DNA from: Inia geoffrensis
Lineage: Eukaryota; Chordata; Mammalia; Artiodactyla; Iniidae
Length of the DNA stretch: 64,000 nucleotides
Direction of reading: 5' to 3'
Assembly: GCA_036417435.1 (NCBI GenBank)
Contig: CM070905.1
Coordinates: 23,227,592-23,291,591, forward strand
In this document: in pieces, positions 34,122 to 45,531 of the stretch
Numbering within the stretch: the stretch's first letter is position 1
How the letters are laid out: each line of letters begins with the position of its first letter
The notes under the pieces: model-generated
The model's database searches: none
The model's input: the letters and a program-made list of their open reading frames with translations, nothing else
Told to the model about the DNA's origin: nothing
Made by a program: the position numbers and the translations under genes

Positions 34122-34444
34122 TATATTCAATTATGTGCTAAAACATCCTTTAGAAAAGTCATTCTGGTGTTTCGGATTTAAATTATCTAAACTATAGAAA
34201 TACAATAAAGCCAGAACAGATCAGATCCCAAACGTGTGGATAAAGAATCATCTTCTATATATACCAAGTTGTGTACTTCTACACTATATGGTTGGTGAAA
34301 ATGGTGAACAGGTACAACACCCTCTTGACAAGTCATAAGATCATGAAAATATTCCTAAAAGTTGGGAAATTCTCATCTAGACTATCACCTCCACGGGATG
34401 TGAAAACTTATTAGTGGATTTTTTTAATGTGTCTGAATATAAAG
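34122..34444. other. Unassigned sequence
   Basis: Nothing recognised. Confidence 0.5.
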
Positions 34445-34510
34445 CAGCAGTCAGCAAACTGTGGCCCACAGAAAAAATTTGGCACACTGCCTATCTTTGT
34501 ATAGGTCTTT

Positions 34511-34722
34511 TTTTTTTTTTTTTTTTTTTGCGGTACGCAGGCCTCTCACTGTTGTGGCCTCTCCCATTGTGGAGCACAGGCTCCGGACACGCAGGCTCAG
34601 CGGCCACGGCTCACGGGCCCAGCCGCTCCGCGGCATGCGGGATCTTCCCGAACTGGGGCACGAACCCGTGTCCTCTGCATCGGCAGGCGGACTCTCAACC
34701 ACTGCGCCACCAGGGGAGCCCT
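34511..34722 (-). mobile_element. CHR-family SINE, deletion type, antisense (inner copy)
   Basis: Long poly-T at left, 'gcggtacgcaggcctctcac', head at right ('ccaccaggggagccc'). It lacks its own outer duplication: the flanking 16 bp repeat ctttgtataggtcttt (34495-34510 and 35064-35079) encloses both SINEs. It therefore inserted into the tail of the neighbouring SINE. Confidence 0.93.
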
Positions 34723-35063
34723 ACATTTTAAAATTTTAATTAATTAATTTGTGGCTGTGTTGGGTCTTCGTTGCTGCGCATGGGCTTTCTCTAGTTGCAG
34801 CAAGCAGGGGCTACTTTTTGTTGCAGTGCATGGGCTTCTAATTGCAGTGGCCTTTCCTGCTGCAGAACACGGGCTCCAGGCGCACAGGCTTCAGCAGTTG
34901 TGGCATGAGGGTTTCAGTAGTTGTGGCTCGCGGGCTCTAGAGTGCAGGCTCAGCAGTTGTGGCGCATGGGCTCAGCTGCTCTGCGGCATGTGGGATCCTC
35001 CTGGACGAGGGATCGAACCTGTCTCCCCTGCATTGGCAGGCAGATTCCTATCCACTGCACTAC
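34723..35063 (-). mobile_element. CHR-family SINE, long type, antisense (outer copy)
   Basis: Tail 'ttttaaaattttaattaatt' at the left, head degraded at the right ('atccactgcactacc'). Paired with the inner copy; a single target-site duplication surrounds the two. Confidence 0.93.
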
Positions 35064-35333
35064 CTTTGTATAGGTCTTTAAGAATGATTTCTACATTTTA
35101 AAATAATTTTTTAAAATCATAAATTAATACATCATGGCACATGGAAATTACATGAAATTTAAACTTTAGATTTCAGAAATAAAGTTTTATTGGAACATAG
35201 CCACATTCGTTTACACATTGTATATGGCTACTTTTGTGCTACAACAGCAGGGCTGAGTAGTTGCAACAAGAATGTGTGGCCTGAGAAGCCTAAAATACTT
35301 ACTGTCTGACACCTTACAAAGTTTGCTGACCCA

Positions 35334-35547
35334 TAACCCCCCCAAAAGTCTTATTTTATTGTATAATTTGGTGATGACAGTGAGTTATTTCCAAATGGGC
35401 ATAAGAGCTTGAACCAACAGCAATTTGGAAAATGATGACCTTAGTCGATTAGAGTTAACAAAGCTTAAATAGTTTAATAAGTAAATGAGTCCTAATTAAA
35501 TCGGTAGAATGGCAGGTATCAAACATACTATTGCATATGTGCCACTT
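35334..35547. other. Unassigned sequence
   Basis: Nothing recognised. Confidence 0.5.
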
Positions 35548-35562
35548 AAAAGAATTTATCCC

Positions 35563-35859
35563 CCGGGCTTCCCTGGTGGCGCAGTGGTTAAAAATCTGCC
35601 TGCCAATGCAGGGGACACAGGTTCGAGCCCTGGTCTGGGAAGATCCCACATGCTGCGGAGCAACTAAGCCCGTGAGCCACAACTACTGAGCCTGCGCGTC
35701 TGGAGCCTGTGCTCTGCAACGGGAGAGGCTGTGACAGTGAGAGGCCCGCGCACCGCGATGAAGAGTGGCCCCCCACCTGCCGCAACTGGAGAAAGCCCCC
35801 GCACAGAAACGAAGACCCAACACAGCCAAAAATAAATAAATAAATTAAAAAAAAAAAAA
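35563..35859 (+). mobile_element. CHR-family SINE, mosaic of deletion-type and long-type text
   Basis: Begins like the long type, then carries 'gcgcgtctggagcctgtgct' and 'gtgagaggcccgcgcaccgc' (deletion-type text), then returns to long-type 'agtggccccccacctgccgc' and '(aaat)n'. It may represent an intermediate subfamily. Target-site duplication aaaagaatttatccc, 15 bp, at 35548-35562 and 35860-35874. Confidence 0.93.
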
Positions 35860-35874
35860 AAAAGAATTTATCCC

Positions 35875-37334
35875 TTTGGTTTAGTTCTTATAAGCCCTTA
35901 CCCTGCTTTTCTTCAATTATCCCCCAAGCAACCTTTTGTAAGAACTCTCCGAATCTCCCCTAGGAGTTTTAGGGAAAGCCACATAAAGGTATAGTATTTT
36001 GTCACTGCAACCCTACCTAGCTGTTATATTTCCATGTTTCAGGAAAACAAAACAAAACAAAACAAAAAAGCGTATCCTCATGAAATGTCAGCTGAATTAT
36101 GACCAGTAGATGGAGACAGTTTCTCACCAAACTAGAGAAGCAATTTTTTTTTTTTTTGAGAAGCAAATTTTGATTTCAAGTTGTAGTGGAAATTTAAACT
36201 ATCTTTAGATCCTTACCTTGAAATATTTAGTTAACTACATGGGACAAAGTGATTTTTTCCTAGTTCAGCACTAAAACCAGACTAACTCATATTTCTTAAA
36301 TCAGATTTCATTAAGGGATCAGAAATAGAAAGGCTGGTTGTTGAACACTCCATTCCCTATAGAATATGAACCTACTTTATCGACCAGAATCCAAAATCTT
36401 TTTCTCTAGCTAATAAAAAAGGAATATTTTCCAATCATTTACTCTCAGCGAGGTTAGCATCTTTCCTCTCAAATCAAACCTCAGGCCCTCTTCTGTACTA
36501 CTCTCAAGCTGCTTCTTTACATAAATTGGGAATAACTTGCTATTCAGCAGGCAGTAATTTGATAAACAGCTCCAAATCAGCTTATCAAATACTATTTACC
36601 TTCACTAACAAAAAATACCCTTCTCAAAGATTTTTCTCATTTTATAGACAAGAAAAAAAAAGTTTATAAACATTCATACATTTACTTACTGTGTGTCTAC
36701 TATTTGTTGATTGTTGTGTTTTAATTTTCTTCTCTATATAATGGAAAAGTTCATGAGTCAGCTCACTAACAAAGGTCTGGAGAAATACCAAATAATGCCT
36801 AGATGGGGACTCAATTCTATAGTCCATACAATTGGTCCCCCTACTGCCTATTTTTCTGCTTTCTGAATCTAGGCTTCTTTTCAATATGCTATTGAGGACC
36901 ATTCCCTGAGCTTAAACTAGTTGCAGTTTACTGTTCTCAACCTAGGGACATAGACCAACTCATATGTAAGATTTTTAAAGCTGCTGCTCTGTGATGGACA
37001 TCCCTCATAAAACCTTTATCACAATAAATTTGGTTAAATCCTTTAAAACCAGGTTGTTCTAGCTTCACAGAAAAAGTCTGGCTGCTCAGCTTCAATTCCC
37101 TAGAGAGAAGGGAGAGGCTCTACTCTATTATGAAATCAGCTTACCTAATAAAATTCCCTTTCAGAGAAAGAGGTCAAGGAGAATAACTGCTGTGCTATTT
37201 TTCAATTCTTCCTTCCAAGAAATTACTGTGATTGACAGATGCTATTTCTTTGAGTTCCAGTGGCCTACTGCCAAAATCAACTAATTGTTCCTTAGTTAAA
37301 AGAATGATACCAATCCACCAAGCTACACAACTCT
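35875..37334. other. Unassigned, repeat-poor sequence
   Basis: Only an (AAAAC)n run at 36044-36067 and a poly-T at about 36146-36157 stand out. No repeat family or exon recognised in 1.4 kb. Confidence 0.5.
36044..36067. repeat. (AAAAC)n simple repeat
   Basis: Four to five tandem aaaac units ending in an A run. No SINE body is attached to it. Confidence 0.85.
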
Positions 37335-37560
37335 CCATAACCATAATACATAATACTTTACATTTGTAAAAGTTTTATAATTTTCAAAGCTTACACATAC
37401 ATACACACTCTCTCTCTCTCTCTCTCTCTCTCATTCTCTCTCAACACCCCACTGGGGATGTAGAACAGATATTATCCTCATTTTAAACACTGGGAAAATG
37501 TAACAAAGGCAATATATCACTTGTCCAATGTTAGGTGCTGGATCTAAATATTGGATCTAA
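37335..37560 (-). mobile_element. Probable MIR-type SINE, antisense, with (CT)n expansion
   Basis: 'tacatttgtaaaagttttat', 'atattatcctcattttaaac' and 'ctgggaaaatgtaacaaagg' follow antisense MIR order. The middle is replaced by a CT microsatellite. Confidence 0.55.
37405..37443. repeat. (CT)n microsatellite
   Basis: About 13 CT units then attctctctc. Likely to vary between individuals. Confidence 0.9.
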
Positions 37561-37711
37561 TATGTTGTTTTCCTATAGTCCTGCAATTCCTACACATTAC
37601 ATATCTCTGCTATCTCTTTAGTACGTCTACTAATCTTATTATCTGCCCCAACTTACTGAAGCATTTACTAACAGAAGACAGCATGTTCAGTCATGTTAGT
37701 GCAGTACAGAT

Positions 37712-37925
37712 TCGTGTGGTGTAGTAGAAAAAGTGGTCTTTGGAGACTGAGATGGGTTCAAAGTATTGCCACTTAAGATATATGACTTAGGGTAAATTGA
37801 TAACTAGCCTTAATTTCTTTATCTGTAAAATTGGCATACCATCTACCTCACAGAACTCTAAGTGAAATTAAATGATTTAACACATATTAAGCACCTGATA
37901 CATAAAAGGAACTCAAATGTTAATT
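37712..37925 (+). mobile_element. MIR SINE, sense
   Basis: 'gtggtgtagtagaaaaagtg', 'gagatgggttcaaagtattg', 'atttctttatctgtaaaatt', 'aagtgaaattaaatgattta', 'aggaactcaaatgttaatt'. Nearly full length. Confidence 0.85.
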
Positions 37926-38929
37926 CCCTTCCCTGGAACAGTCCTAAACAGATCACCAGCCCTTGAGAGAGTCTAACTTATCTGATTTGAGCAGCCTCTA
38001 AAAATTAAGTGATGAGGATTAGGGAGATTGGAACATTAACACTTTCTTGGCACTTCCCTCAGACATGGGGTTTTTTGGCTGTCAGTCTAATGAGCAGCTT
38101 TTAGAGATGCAGCTAAACCAATTAAGAAAAAATAGAAAAAGGCAAATGTGTCCAAATAAATAACATTTATCATGGGTACACAAAGTAATTGTTCTACCAA
38201 GTAAACATATATTTGGATGGCAGCTAGAAAACACCATTCAGCCTCCCAATAAAGAGCTGAATTAATGTTGCGTTTCCTACAAAATAACTGGTTGATCCAT
38301 ACACAAAGAAATAATATGAATATTAATCTAAATAATCCTTCTCCACTACGACCAAATAAGCCAAATGGGATGAAGCACTTTTCACAACCAATAAATGAAT
38401 AATCGCATTGACTATGAAATAAGTTCTTAAAAGTGAATTGACAGTCTCTCAAATGAATTTCTTAGTTTAGAACAAATCACATCTGAGTCTTATTCTCAAT
38501 ACAACACATAAATTCATAATAAGCCATCTCTTTCCCTGAATTTACTATATTTTGATAAATAGATAAAAAATAACTCCAGTAAATATTTTAAAGACTTCAA
38601 CATGTTAAGCCCCTCACATATAAGAACCCATATTTGTTGTTGCTGTTTTTATTTGAAAAAAGTTGGATGTGTGTTGGGTTCCCTCAGATAAATTTTATTC
38701 TGTGGTCATAATCACTTCATGGTTTCTACTAGAACATATTCAAGGCCATACTCAGACACTGATATTAGTTGAAGGGGCATAAATATATTTGCAAATAACT
38801 TTTATGTGCTGCAAAAATATTTCTTCTCTCTCAGATATAGGAAATCAGTAACATATTACTTATTAAAATAAATTTAGCATTGTTATTTTTGGTTTCCTTT
38901 TCTAAAACTTCCTTTTCCTCAACCATTAA
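37926..38929. other. Unassigned, repeat-poor sequence
   Basis: A 121-codon minus-strand frame (38087-38452) is rich in Phe, Leu and Cys, typical of chance translation of AT-rich DNA. No domain. No repeats recognised. Confidence 0.45.
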
Positions 38930-38941
38930 AACTGAGCTTCC

Positions 38942-39161
38942 GGGCTTCCCTGGCTGTGCAGTGGTTGAGAGTCCACCTGCCGATGCAGGGGACGTGGGTT
39001 TGTGCCCCAGTCCAGGAGGATCCCACGTGCCACGGAGCAGCTGGGCCTGTGAGCCATGGCCACTGAGCCTGCGCGTCCGGAGCCTGTGCTCCGCAATGGG
39101 AGAGGCCACAATAGTGAGAGGCCCGCGTACCACACAAAAAAAAAACCAAAACAAAAAAAAC
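38942..39161 (+). mobile_element. CHR-family SINE, deletion type
   Basis: Head 'gggcttccctggctgtgcag', 'gcgcgtccggagcctgtgct', long (caaaa)n tail. Target-site duplication aactgagcttcc, 12 bp, at 38930-38941 and 39162-39173. Confidence 0.96.
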
Positions 39162-39555
39162 AACTGAGCTTCCCAAACAAAAGTTTCAAAGATAGAAAGA
39201 AAAGAATGCTACTAGATGTCTCTGCTGTATCAATTTGAAGAAAGGTGGTTAAGCAATATGCTTCAAAGGTAATGTTTCTCCAACACATTAGATCAGAAGC
39301 ACTCAATAAAAATACACAGAACATTCCATCCAAAAGCAGCAGAATACACAATCTTTTCTCAAGTACACAAGGAACATTCTACAGGACAGATCACATGCTA
39401 AGCCACAAAGCAAGTCTCAGCAAATTTAAGAAGACTGAAATCACATCAAGATCTTTCTGACAACACTATGAGACTAGAAATCAACTGCAAGAAAAAGAAC
39501 TGCAAAAAACACAGATACTTGGAGACTAAACAATATGCTACTAAAGAACCAATGG

Positions 39556-39908
39556 GGGACTTCCCTGGTGGCACGGTGGATAAGAATATGCCTGCCAATG
39601 CAGGGGACATGAGTTCGATCCCTGGTCTGGGAAGATCCCACATGCCATGGAACAACTAAGCCCGTGTGCCACAACTACTGAGCCTGTGCTCTAGAGCCCG
39701 CGAACCACAACTACTGAGCCCATGTGCCACGACAACGGAAGCCCACGTGTCTAGAGCCCATGCTCTGCAACAAGAGAAGCCACCGCAATGAGAAGCCTGC
39801 ACACTGCAACAAAGAGTAGCCCCTGCTCGCTGCAACTAGAGAAAGCCCATGCACAGCAACAAAGACCTGATGCAGCCAAAAGTGAAAAACAAACAAAGAA
39901 ACAAAAAC
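39556..39908 (+). mobile_element. CHR-family SINE, long type
   Basis: Target-site duplication aaccaatgg at 39547-39555 and 39909-39917. Complete copy inside L1. Confidence 0.95.
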
Positions 39909-40118
39909 AACCAATGGGTCATTGGAGAAATCAAAGAAGAAATCAAAAAAACAAAACAAAACTGGAGGCAAATGAAAACAATTCAAAATCTATAAGATAC
40001 AGAAAAATAAGTTCTAAGAGGGAAGTATATAGCAAGAGAAGCCTACCTTAGGAAACAAGAAAAATCTCAAATAAACAACTTTAACCTTTCACCTAAAACA
40101 ACTAGAAAAAGAAAAATA

Positions 40119-40230
40119 GGGAGTTCCCTGGTGGCCTAGTGGTTAGGATTCCAGGCTTTCACTGACATGGCCCTGGGTTCAATCCCTAATCAGAGAAACA
40201 GATCCTGCAAGTCGCACAGCCAAAAAAAGA
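40119..40230 (+). mobile_element. CHR-family SINE, short type
   Basis: 'gggagttccctggtggccta' head, 'ggctttcactgacatggccc' middle and A-rich tail. Inside L1. Target-site copies are A-rich and not distinct. Confidence 0.9.
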
Positions 40231-40337
40231 AAAAAAAAAGAAAGAACAATGAACAAAAGCCATAGTTAGTAGAAGGAAAGAAATCAAAAAGCTCAGAGCA
40301 GAAATAAATGAAATAGAGACTAAAAAAAACCAATAGA

Positions 40338-40677
40338 TAAGACAGGAATAAAGACACAGACGTACTAGAGAATGGACTTGAGGATATGGGGAGGGGGAAG
40401 GGTAAGCTGTGACAAAGTGAGAGAGTGGCATGGACATATATACACTACCAAACGCAAAATAGATAGCTAGTGGGAAGCAGCCGCATAGCACAGGGAGATC
40501 AGCTAGGTGCTTTGTGACCACCTAGAGGGGTGGGATAGGGAGGGTGGGAGGGAGGGAGACGCAAGAGGGAAGAGATATGGGAACATGTGTATATGTATAA
40601 CTGATTCACTTTGTTATAAAGCAGAAACTAACACACCATTGTAAAGCAATTATACTCCAATAAAGATGTAAAAGAAA
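40338..40677 (+). mobile_element. Young L1 insertion, 3' UTR only
   Basis: Only 340 bp of L1 3' UTR: 'gagaatggacttgaggatat', a G-rich 'gggagggggaagggtaagc', 'gggaagcagccgcatagcac', 'gtgaccacctagaggggtgg' and terminal 'ccaataaagatgtaaaag' with A-tail. Target-site duplication aaaaaaaaccaataga, 16 bp, at 40322-40337 and 40678-40693. Same 3' end as the copy ending at 46226, so a recently active family. Confidence 0.92.
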
Positions 40678-41339
40678 AAAAAAAACCAATAGAAAAGATC
40701 AGTGAAATTAAGAGCTGGTTCTTTCAAAAGATAAACAAATCGATAAAACTTTAGTCAGACTCATCAGGAAAAAAAAGAAAGCCCAAATAAATCAGAAATG
40801 AAAAAGAAGTTACAACCAACACTACAGAAATACAAAAGGGATTACTATGAACAATTATACACCAATAAAATGGACAACCTAGAGGAAATGGACAAATTTC
40901 TAGAAATGTACACTCTCCCAAGACTGAATCAAGGAAGAAACAGAAAACATGAACAGACTAATTACCACTAATGACACTGAATCAGTAATTTAAAAAAACC
41001 TCACAAAAACAAAAGTCCAGGACCAGACAGTTTCACAGGTAAATTCTACCAAACATTTAGAGAAGAATTAACACTATCCTTCTCAAATTATTCCCAAAAA
41101 TTGTAGAGGAAGGAATGCTTCTGAACTCATTCTACAAGACCAGCATACCCTGATACCAAAACCAGACAAAGATATCACAAAAAAAGAAAATTACAGGCCA
41201 ATATCACTGATGAGCATAGATGCGAAAATCCTCAACAAAATATTAGCAAAACAAATTCAACAATACTTTAAAAGGATCATACACCATAAAAAAAAAAAGG
41301 TAATGTTTCTCAATCTAGAAGTCAAACTGTAAAGCTGTG

Positions 41340-41673
41340 GGGACTTCCCTGGTGTTCCAGTGGTTAAGAATCTGCTTTCCAACGCAGGGGATGCACGTTC
41401 AATCTCTGGTCGGGGAACTAGGATCCCACATGCCTTGGGGAATCTAAGCCCACGTGCTCCAACTACGGAGCACACACGCCACAACTAGAAAGCCCGTGCA
41501 CCGCAACTACTGAGCCTGCATGCCACAACTAGAGAGAGAAGCCCATGTGCTGCAACAAAGAGCCCACACGCCACAACGAAAGGTCCTGCATACCGCAACA
41601 AAGATCCCACGTGCCACAACTAAGACCTGATGCAGCCAAAAAATAAAATAAATAAATAAATATTTTTAAAAGT
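41340..41673 (+). mobile_element. CHR-family SINE, long type
   Basis: Head 'gggacttccctggtgttcca', many 'cacaactagagagagaa' units, (aaat)n tail. Target-site duplication tgtaaagctgtg, 12 bp, at 41328-41339 and 41674-41685. Confidence 0.95.
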
Positions 41674-41685
41674 TGTAAAGCTGTG

Positions 41686-42404
41686 ATCCAGATAACTTAT
41701 TTGTAATAATACTTAATACTTTTATAAATAAATTAAGTTCAAAGTTTTCTCAATTAATGCCACTCTCATTCTCATATTACATTCAATTTTATTGAGTGGG
41801 AGAGAAAGAGGTGACATACAGCCAGTCAGCCAGGAATTTTGCACAACCAGTGGACTCAATTATACATGTTACAGCCTTAGTTATGACAATTACAGATTAT
41901 TATAGTGCTTGTAAGTTCTTTTCTTTTTCTCATGCATAAATGCATAGTAATGATGGAAGCAAGGAGAGATGAAGAAACTAGGACAACTGCCTCTTCAGGG
42001 CTCAAGTAGCATGCTATGAACACGTTAGTAACCACACAAAACAAAATCACTTGCCCTAATCAAAGGGAAAGTGATGGCAAACAAATGTTACAAGTACTGT
42101 TCCTCCTAAAAATGTTTAAGATTTCCAAATTCTATTAATCTAATTATTCTATAATAAAATAGAGGATAAGAATTTGTTCATACTTATTTGCTTTAATACC
42201 ATCTATGAAATGATGACCTAGGGAAAAAAATTAAGATTGACTCTTCTAGGAATAAAGTTTCATTAAAAAAAAAAAAAACTGGCTTAGCCATAATTATTTA
42301 TCATTAAAACATGACAGATTTTGTGACATTAAATGAATAATCTTACCATTTATGAGCACCCTCCCATCCTGCAAAAGTCTGTGGTTAGGTCACTAAAGGT
42401 AATT
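41686..42404. other. Unassigned sequence
   Basis: No repeat recognised. Confidence 0.5.
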
Positions 42405-42650
42405 TAACAGCACAGGCTCTGGAGAAAGAGTACATGATTTGAATTCTGGCTCTAACATTCACTGGTTGTGTAACCTGGGGCAAAGCTACTTAATCTCTGT
42501 GCTTCTATTACTTCATCTATAAAATAGGAGGATGATAATAATCCTACCTACTTAATAAGGTTGTGGTAATAAATTATACATATTCCACGTAAAAGCGCTC
42601 AGAACAGTGCCTACCATATGGTGGGTACTTAAAGTTAGTTTTGCATTACT
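42405..42650 (+). mobile_element. MIR SINE, sense, near full length
   Basis: 'cacaggctctggagaaagag', 'ggctctaacattcactggtt', 'cttctattacttcatctata', 'aagcgctcagaacagtgcct', 'gtacttaaagttagtt': the best-preserved MIR in the window. Confidence 0.92.
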
Positions 42651-43074
42651 GTCCTGCAAATTTTTTTTTTAGGGTTTTGTAAAATAGATGGATAAACTCT
42701 GGGGAATGTATGCTTGATGATGATGTAAATGTTCTTTGGCATTTATATTAAGGGAGAAAAAAACGGGTTGTGGGTGGGAGAAGATGCTTTTAGATGTTAT
42801 TTATCTTATAGCAAAGAAGTAAAAACAAAGATTCTGATTTATTCCTTTGAACAAAAATACAATGAAAAGACTCACTGGAAATAATGGGGTAAACAACTCT
42901 ATGCCTTCTAACAAATAGCAATTAAATAACACTTTTTAAAAACTCCTTTTTCTTTCACATTCATTAGAATATTTTTTACTGCTGTATTATTTTTTCTCAG
43001 ATCAAGCAGGGAAGCCATACTTGACACTGTTCCTCTGTCATGTCTCTAAGATGAACTCATATTTTAAAATGCTG
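42651..43074. other. Unassigned sequence
   Basis: No repeat recognised. Confidence 0.5.
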
Positions 43075-43230
43075 CTCAGAACATTCATTCATTCATTCAT
43101 TTAACAAACATTTATTGAACGCCATGTGCTAGGCACCAGTGACACAAAGATGAAAAAGACATGTCCTCATCTTCAAGCTTAGTCTATTAGAAGAATAAAC
43201 ATGTAAAATTACTAGGTAAGGAATAATGTA
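43075..43230 (-). mobile_element. L2 LINE 3' terminus, antisense
   Basis: (attc)n then 'aacaaacatttattgaacgc', 'gtgctaggcaccagtgacac', 'tcctcatcttcaagcttagt': the antisense L2 3' end with its terminal short repeats. Confidence 0.8.
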
Positions 43231-43734
43231 CAATGATAACAGCAATGGATTGAAGCATATTAAAAAATGTTTAAATCTAGGCATTCATAATGATACCAAA
43301 AACAAAGCAAAACAAAAAACCCTAACCGGTCACCACTGGCGAATGCTAGTGAACCAATTCATTATTCTGAAAATTCATGAATCGAAAGAAAGAATCAAGC
43401 ATTCATCCTGATTTTCTTATATGAACTATACCACTGGGTAATCACATAGTAGATAAGGGAGAGTTTCTCTTTATAGAAGTATTCTATCTAATAAATGAAG
43501 AATAACGGATTAGAATATCACTATTTTGCAGCTCTTAATGATTTAATGGATCTAAGCAAAGATCATTAATAGCTACTGACATCACAAAAAGAGAGTCAGT
43601 ACCTCCTGATAGAAGTACTTACCACTCTTGAAGAAGTCTGAGCAAACTTCTAAATTTAAGTACCAATTTAAAGGAAATGCAGAAGGGAAAGGAGCATGCT
43701 AAAAGGCACCACAGAGATATTAACAGCAAAATTC
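43231..43734. other. Unassigned sequence
   Basis: No repeat recognised. Confidence 0.5.
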
Positions 43735-44175
43735 AGACTCAAGGAAACTCTACAAGACAAATGACTCCGTTTTTACATGAAAAAATTACGAAAGAATAAA
43801 AGAGAAAGAGATGGACAGTCTTAAAAGATAAATCAACCAACTGTACTGTACAAATTTATTTGCATCCCAATTCAAACACACTAGAAAAAATATATATGCA
43901 TGTATGACACAATTGGGGAAACGCAAACACTCATTGGGTTTTGATGCTATTAAATTATTGTTAAATTTTTAAGTGTAAGAATGGAATTATGGTTATTTAT
44001 TCAAAGCCCTTATCTTTTAGAGATGTATATGGATTATGTTTGTAGATGATATTATAAAATGTCTATAAATTGCATCCAATAATCTAGGGAGGAGGCTGGA
44101 GTGAGTAGGGGTAGTACTAGGTGGGTGATGGCATACATATTTGACATTGTCTACTATAAAAAGCATTAAAAAGAA
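43735..44175 (+). mobile_element. Old L1 3' UTR (L1ME-like), sense
   Basis: 'acacaattggggaaacgcaa', 'ggttttgatgctattaaatt', 'tagagatgtatatggattat', 'aggtgggtgatggcatacat' and an A-rich end after 'ctactataaaaagcatt'. Resembles the 3' UTR of older L1 subfamilies. Confidence 0.55.
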
Positions 44176-44249
44176 ACAGTAAAGATCAAAATAACACGAG
44201 AAAGAGAGAGACTGACTGTATGTAAAGCACTTAGGCTGTACATCACAAG

Positions 44250-44345
44250 TACTACTTGTAATTATTATAAAGCTTAAGGATTGGATTAGATGACCTCTCA
44301 GGTACTTTTCAATCCTGAAAAGTCTAAAATGTTATGAGTAGATTA
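44250..44345 (+). mobile_element. Possible L3/CR1-type 3' scrap
   Basis: 'ggattggattagatgacctc' followed by 'aggtacttttcaatcctg' and 'aaaatgttatga' resembles the conserved tail of mammalian CR1-like repeats. Short. Confidence 0.4.
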
Positions 44346-44363
44346 TTTTTAAAGGTCATTTTT

Positions 44364-44364
44364 G

Positions 44365-44395
<31 letters not shown>

Positions 44396-44590
44396 TTGAG
44401 GTACGCGGGCCTCTCACTGTTGTGGCCTCTCCCGTTGCGGAGCACAGGCTCCGGACGCGCAGGCCCAGCGGCCACGGCTCACGGGCCCAGCCGCTCCGCG
44501 GCATGTGGGATCTTCCCAGACCGGGTCACGAACTCGCGTCCACTGCATCGGCAGGCGGACTCTCAATCACTGTGCTACCAGGGAAGCCCC
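44364..44590 (-). mobile_element. CHR-family SINE, deletion type, antisense
   Basis: Tail is a (tttgt)n repeat at left, head at right. Target-site duplication ttttaaaggtcattttt, 17 bp perfect, at 44347-44363 and 44591-44607, the longest in the window. Confidence 0.97.
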
Positions 44591-44607
44591 TTTTAAAGGT
44601 CATTTTT

Positions 44608-44902
44608 ATCTCTCAAATTCTTTGGTTCTTCCCCAGGGATACAGCTCAATTTTCTTCTCCCACTGGTTAACAATATCACACAAAAACACTGAACAACAAC
44701 TACTTTTAAACAGCACATGAACTGGAACTGACTCCCAGTTCAATGCTTGGAGGTTTTGGCTATCCCACCCACCTCAACTCTGGAGTCTGGCTGTTATACT
44801 GCTTAAATGCTAGGTTAAACAGCCAGTACTGGTTAAACACATGGAAAATTTTGCTTTATCCAATGGTGATAACTCCTATGCTTCTTTTATCTTACACATA
44901 AA
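44608..44902. other. Unassigned sequence
   Basis: No repeat recognised. Confidence 0.5.
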
Positions 44903-45197
44903 CAGTTTGGAAAGAGTGGTCCAGAACCCCATGGAGATAGTGAGGCACTTTCAGGAGGTGCCTGAGATCTTGGTAATACTAAGATGATATTTTCCTTTTT
45001 TACTCTCATCTTGTAAGTGTACAGTGGCGGGGATTTCCAGAGGATACATGATGTGTGGAAATACACCAGACCAAATGCAAAAGGAGATATAAAATTCAAG
45101 CTGTTTTTTAATGAAGTCAGATATCAAAGACATTTGCAAAAGTATAAAACAATGCCTTTTTTCCCACTAAATGTTTTCTTGTTTTGGAAAATATATT

Positions 45198-45292
45198 CTT
45201 TTTTTTTTTTTCAGCTGTGCCACATGGCACCAGGGATTAACCCACTGCAGTAGAAGCGTGGAGTCTTAACCACTGGACCACCAGGGAAGTCT
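45198..45292 (-). mobile_element. CHR-family SINE, short type, truncated, antisense
   Basis: Poly-T then 'cagctgtgccacatggcacc' and head 'ccaccagggaagtc'. About 85 bp, with an internal deletion relative to other short copies. Inside the hAT element. Confidence 0.88.
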
Positions 45293-45531
45293 TCTTCATG
45301 AAAATGTTATTTATGTTAACATGTAATGGGCTGATTATTTTTCAAATAAAATATATAAATATTTTTTTAATTTCTCAGTTTTAAATAAATAGTAACATGA
45401 TATATTTATTATTGTTATATTAAATAAATTAATTAATTTAAATTCTCAGCTTCAATTCCTAATATAGTAAATCGTGATGGATATAACCCTTTTACACAAA
45501 AGCTCTTTGGGATCCTCACATTTTAAGAGTA

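Larger units (their letters stand above)
34445..35333 (-). mobile_element. hAT-Charlie MITE (MER3/MER33-like), split by two SINEs
   Basis: Left end 'cagcagtcagcaaactgtgg' and right end 'caaagtttgctgaccc' are inverted copies. Internal 'aataaagttttattggaaca' and 'tgtgtggcctgagaagccta' are typical. About 320 bp of transposon remains once the stacked SINE pair (34511-35063) is removed. Family name from memory. Confidence 0.75.
39290..41310 (+). mobile_element. L1 ORF2 remnant, sense, broken by three insertions
   Basis: Sense L1: 'acattccatccaaaagcagc', 'acaaggaacattctacagga', 'gaccagacagtttcacaggt', 'acaggccaatatcactgatg', 'tcctcaacaaaatattagca'. Interrupted by SINEs at 39556 and 40119 and by a young L1 3' end at 40338. 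Truncated at 41310 before the RT active-site region; stops throughout. Confidence 0.85.

Noticed and set aside
38087..38452. 121-codon minus-strand frame as a membrane protein
   Set aside because: Phe/Leu/Cys-rich composition expected from AT-rich DNA, no domain, no gene context.
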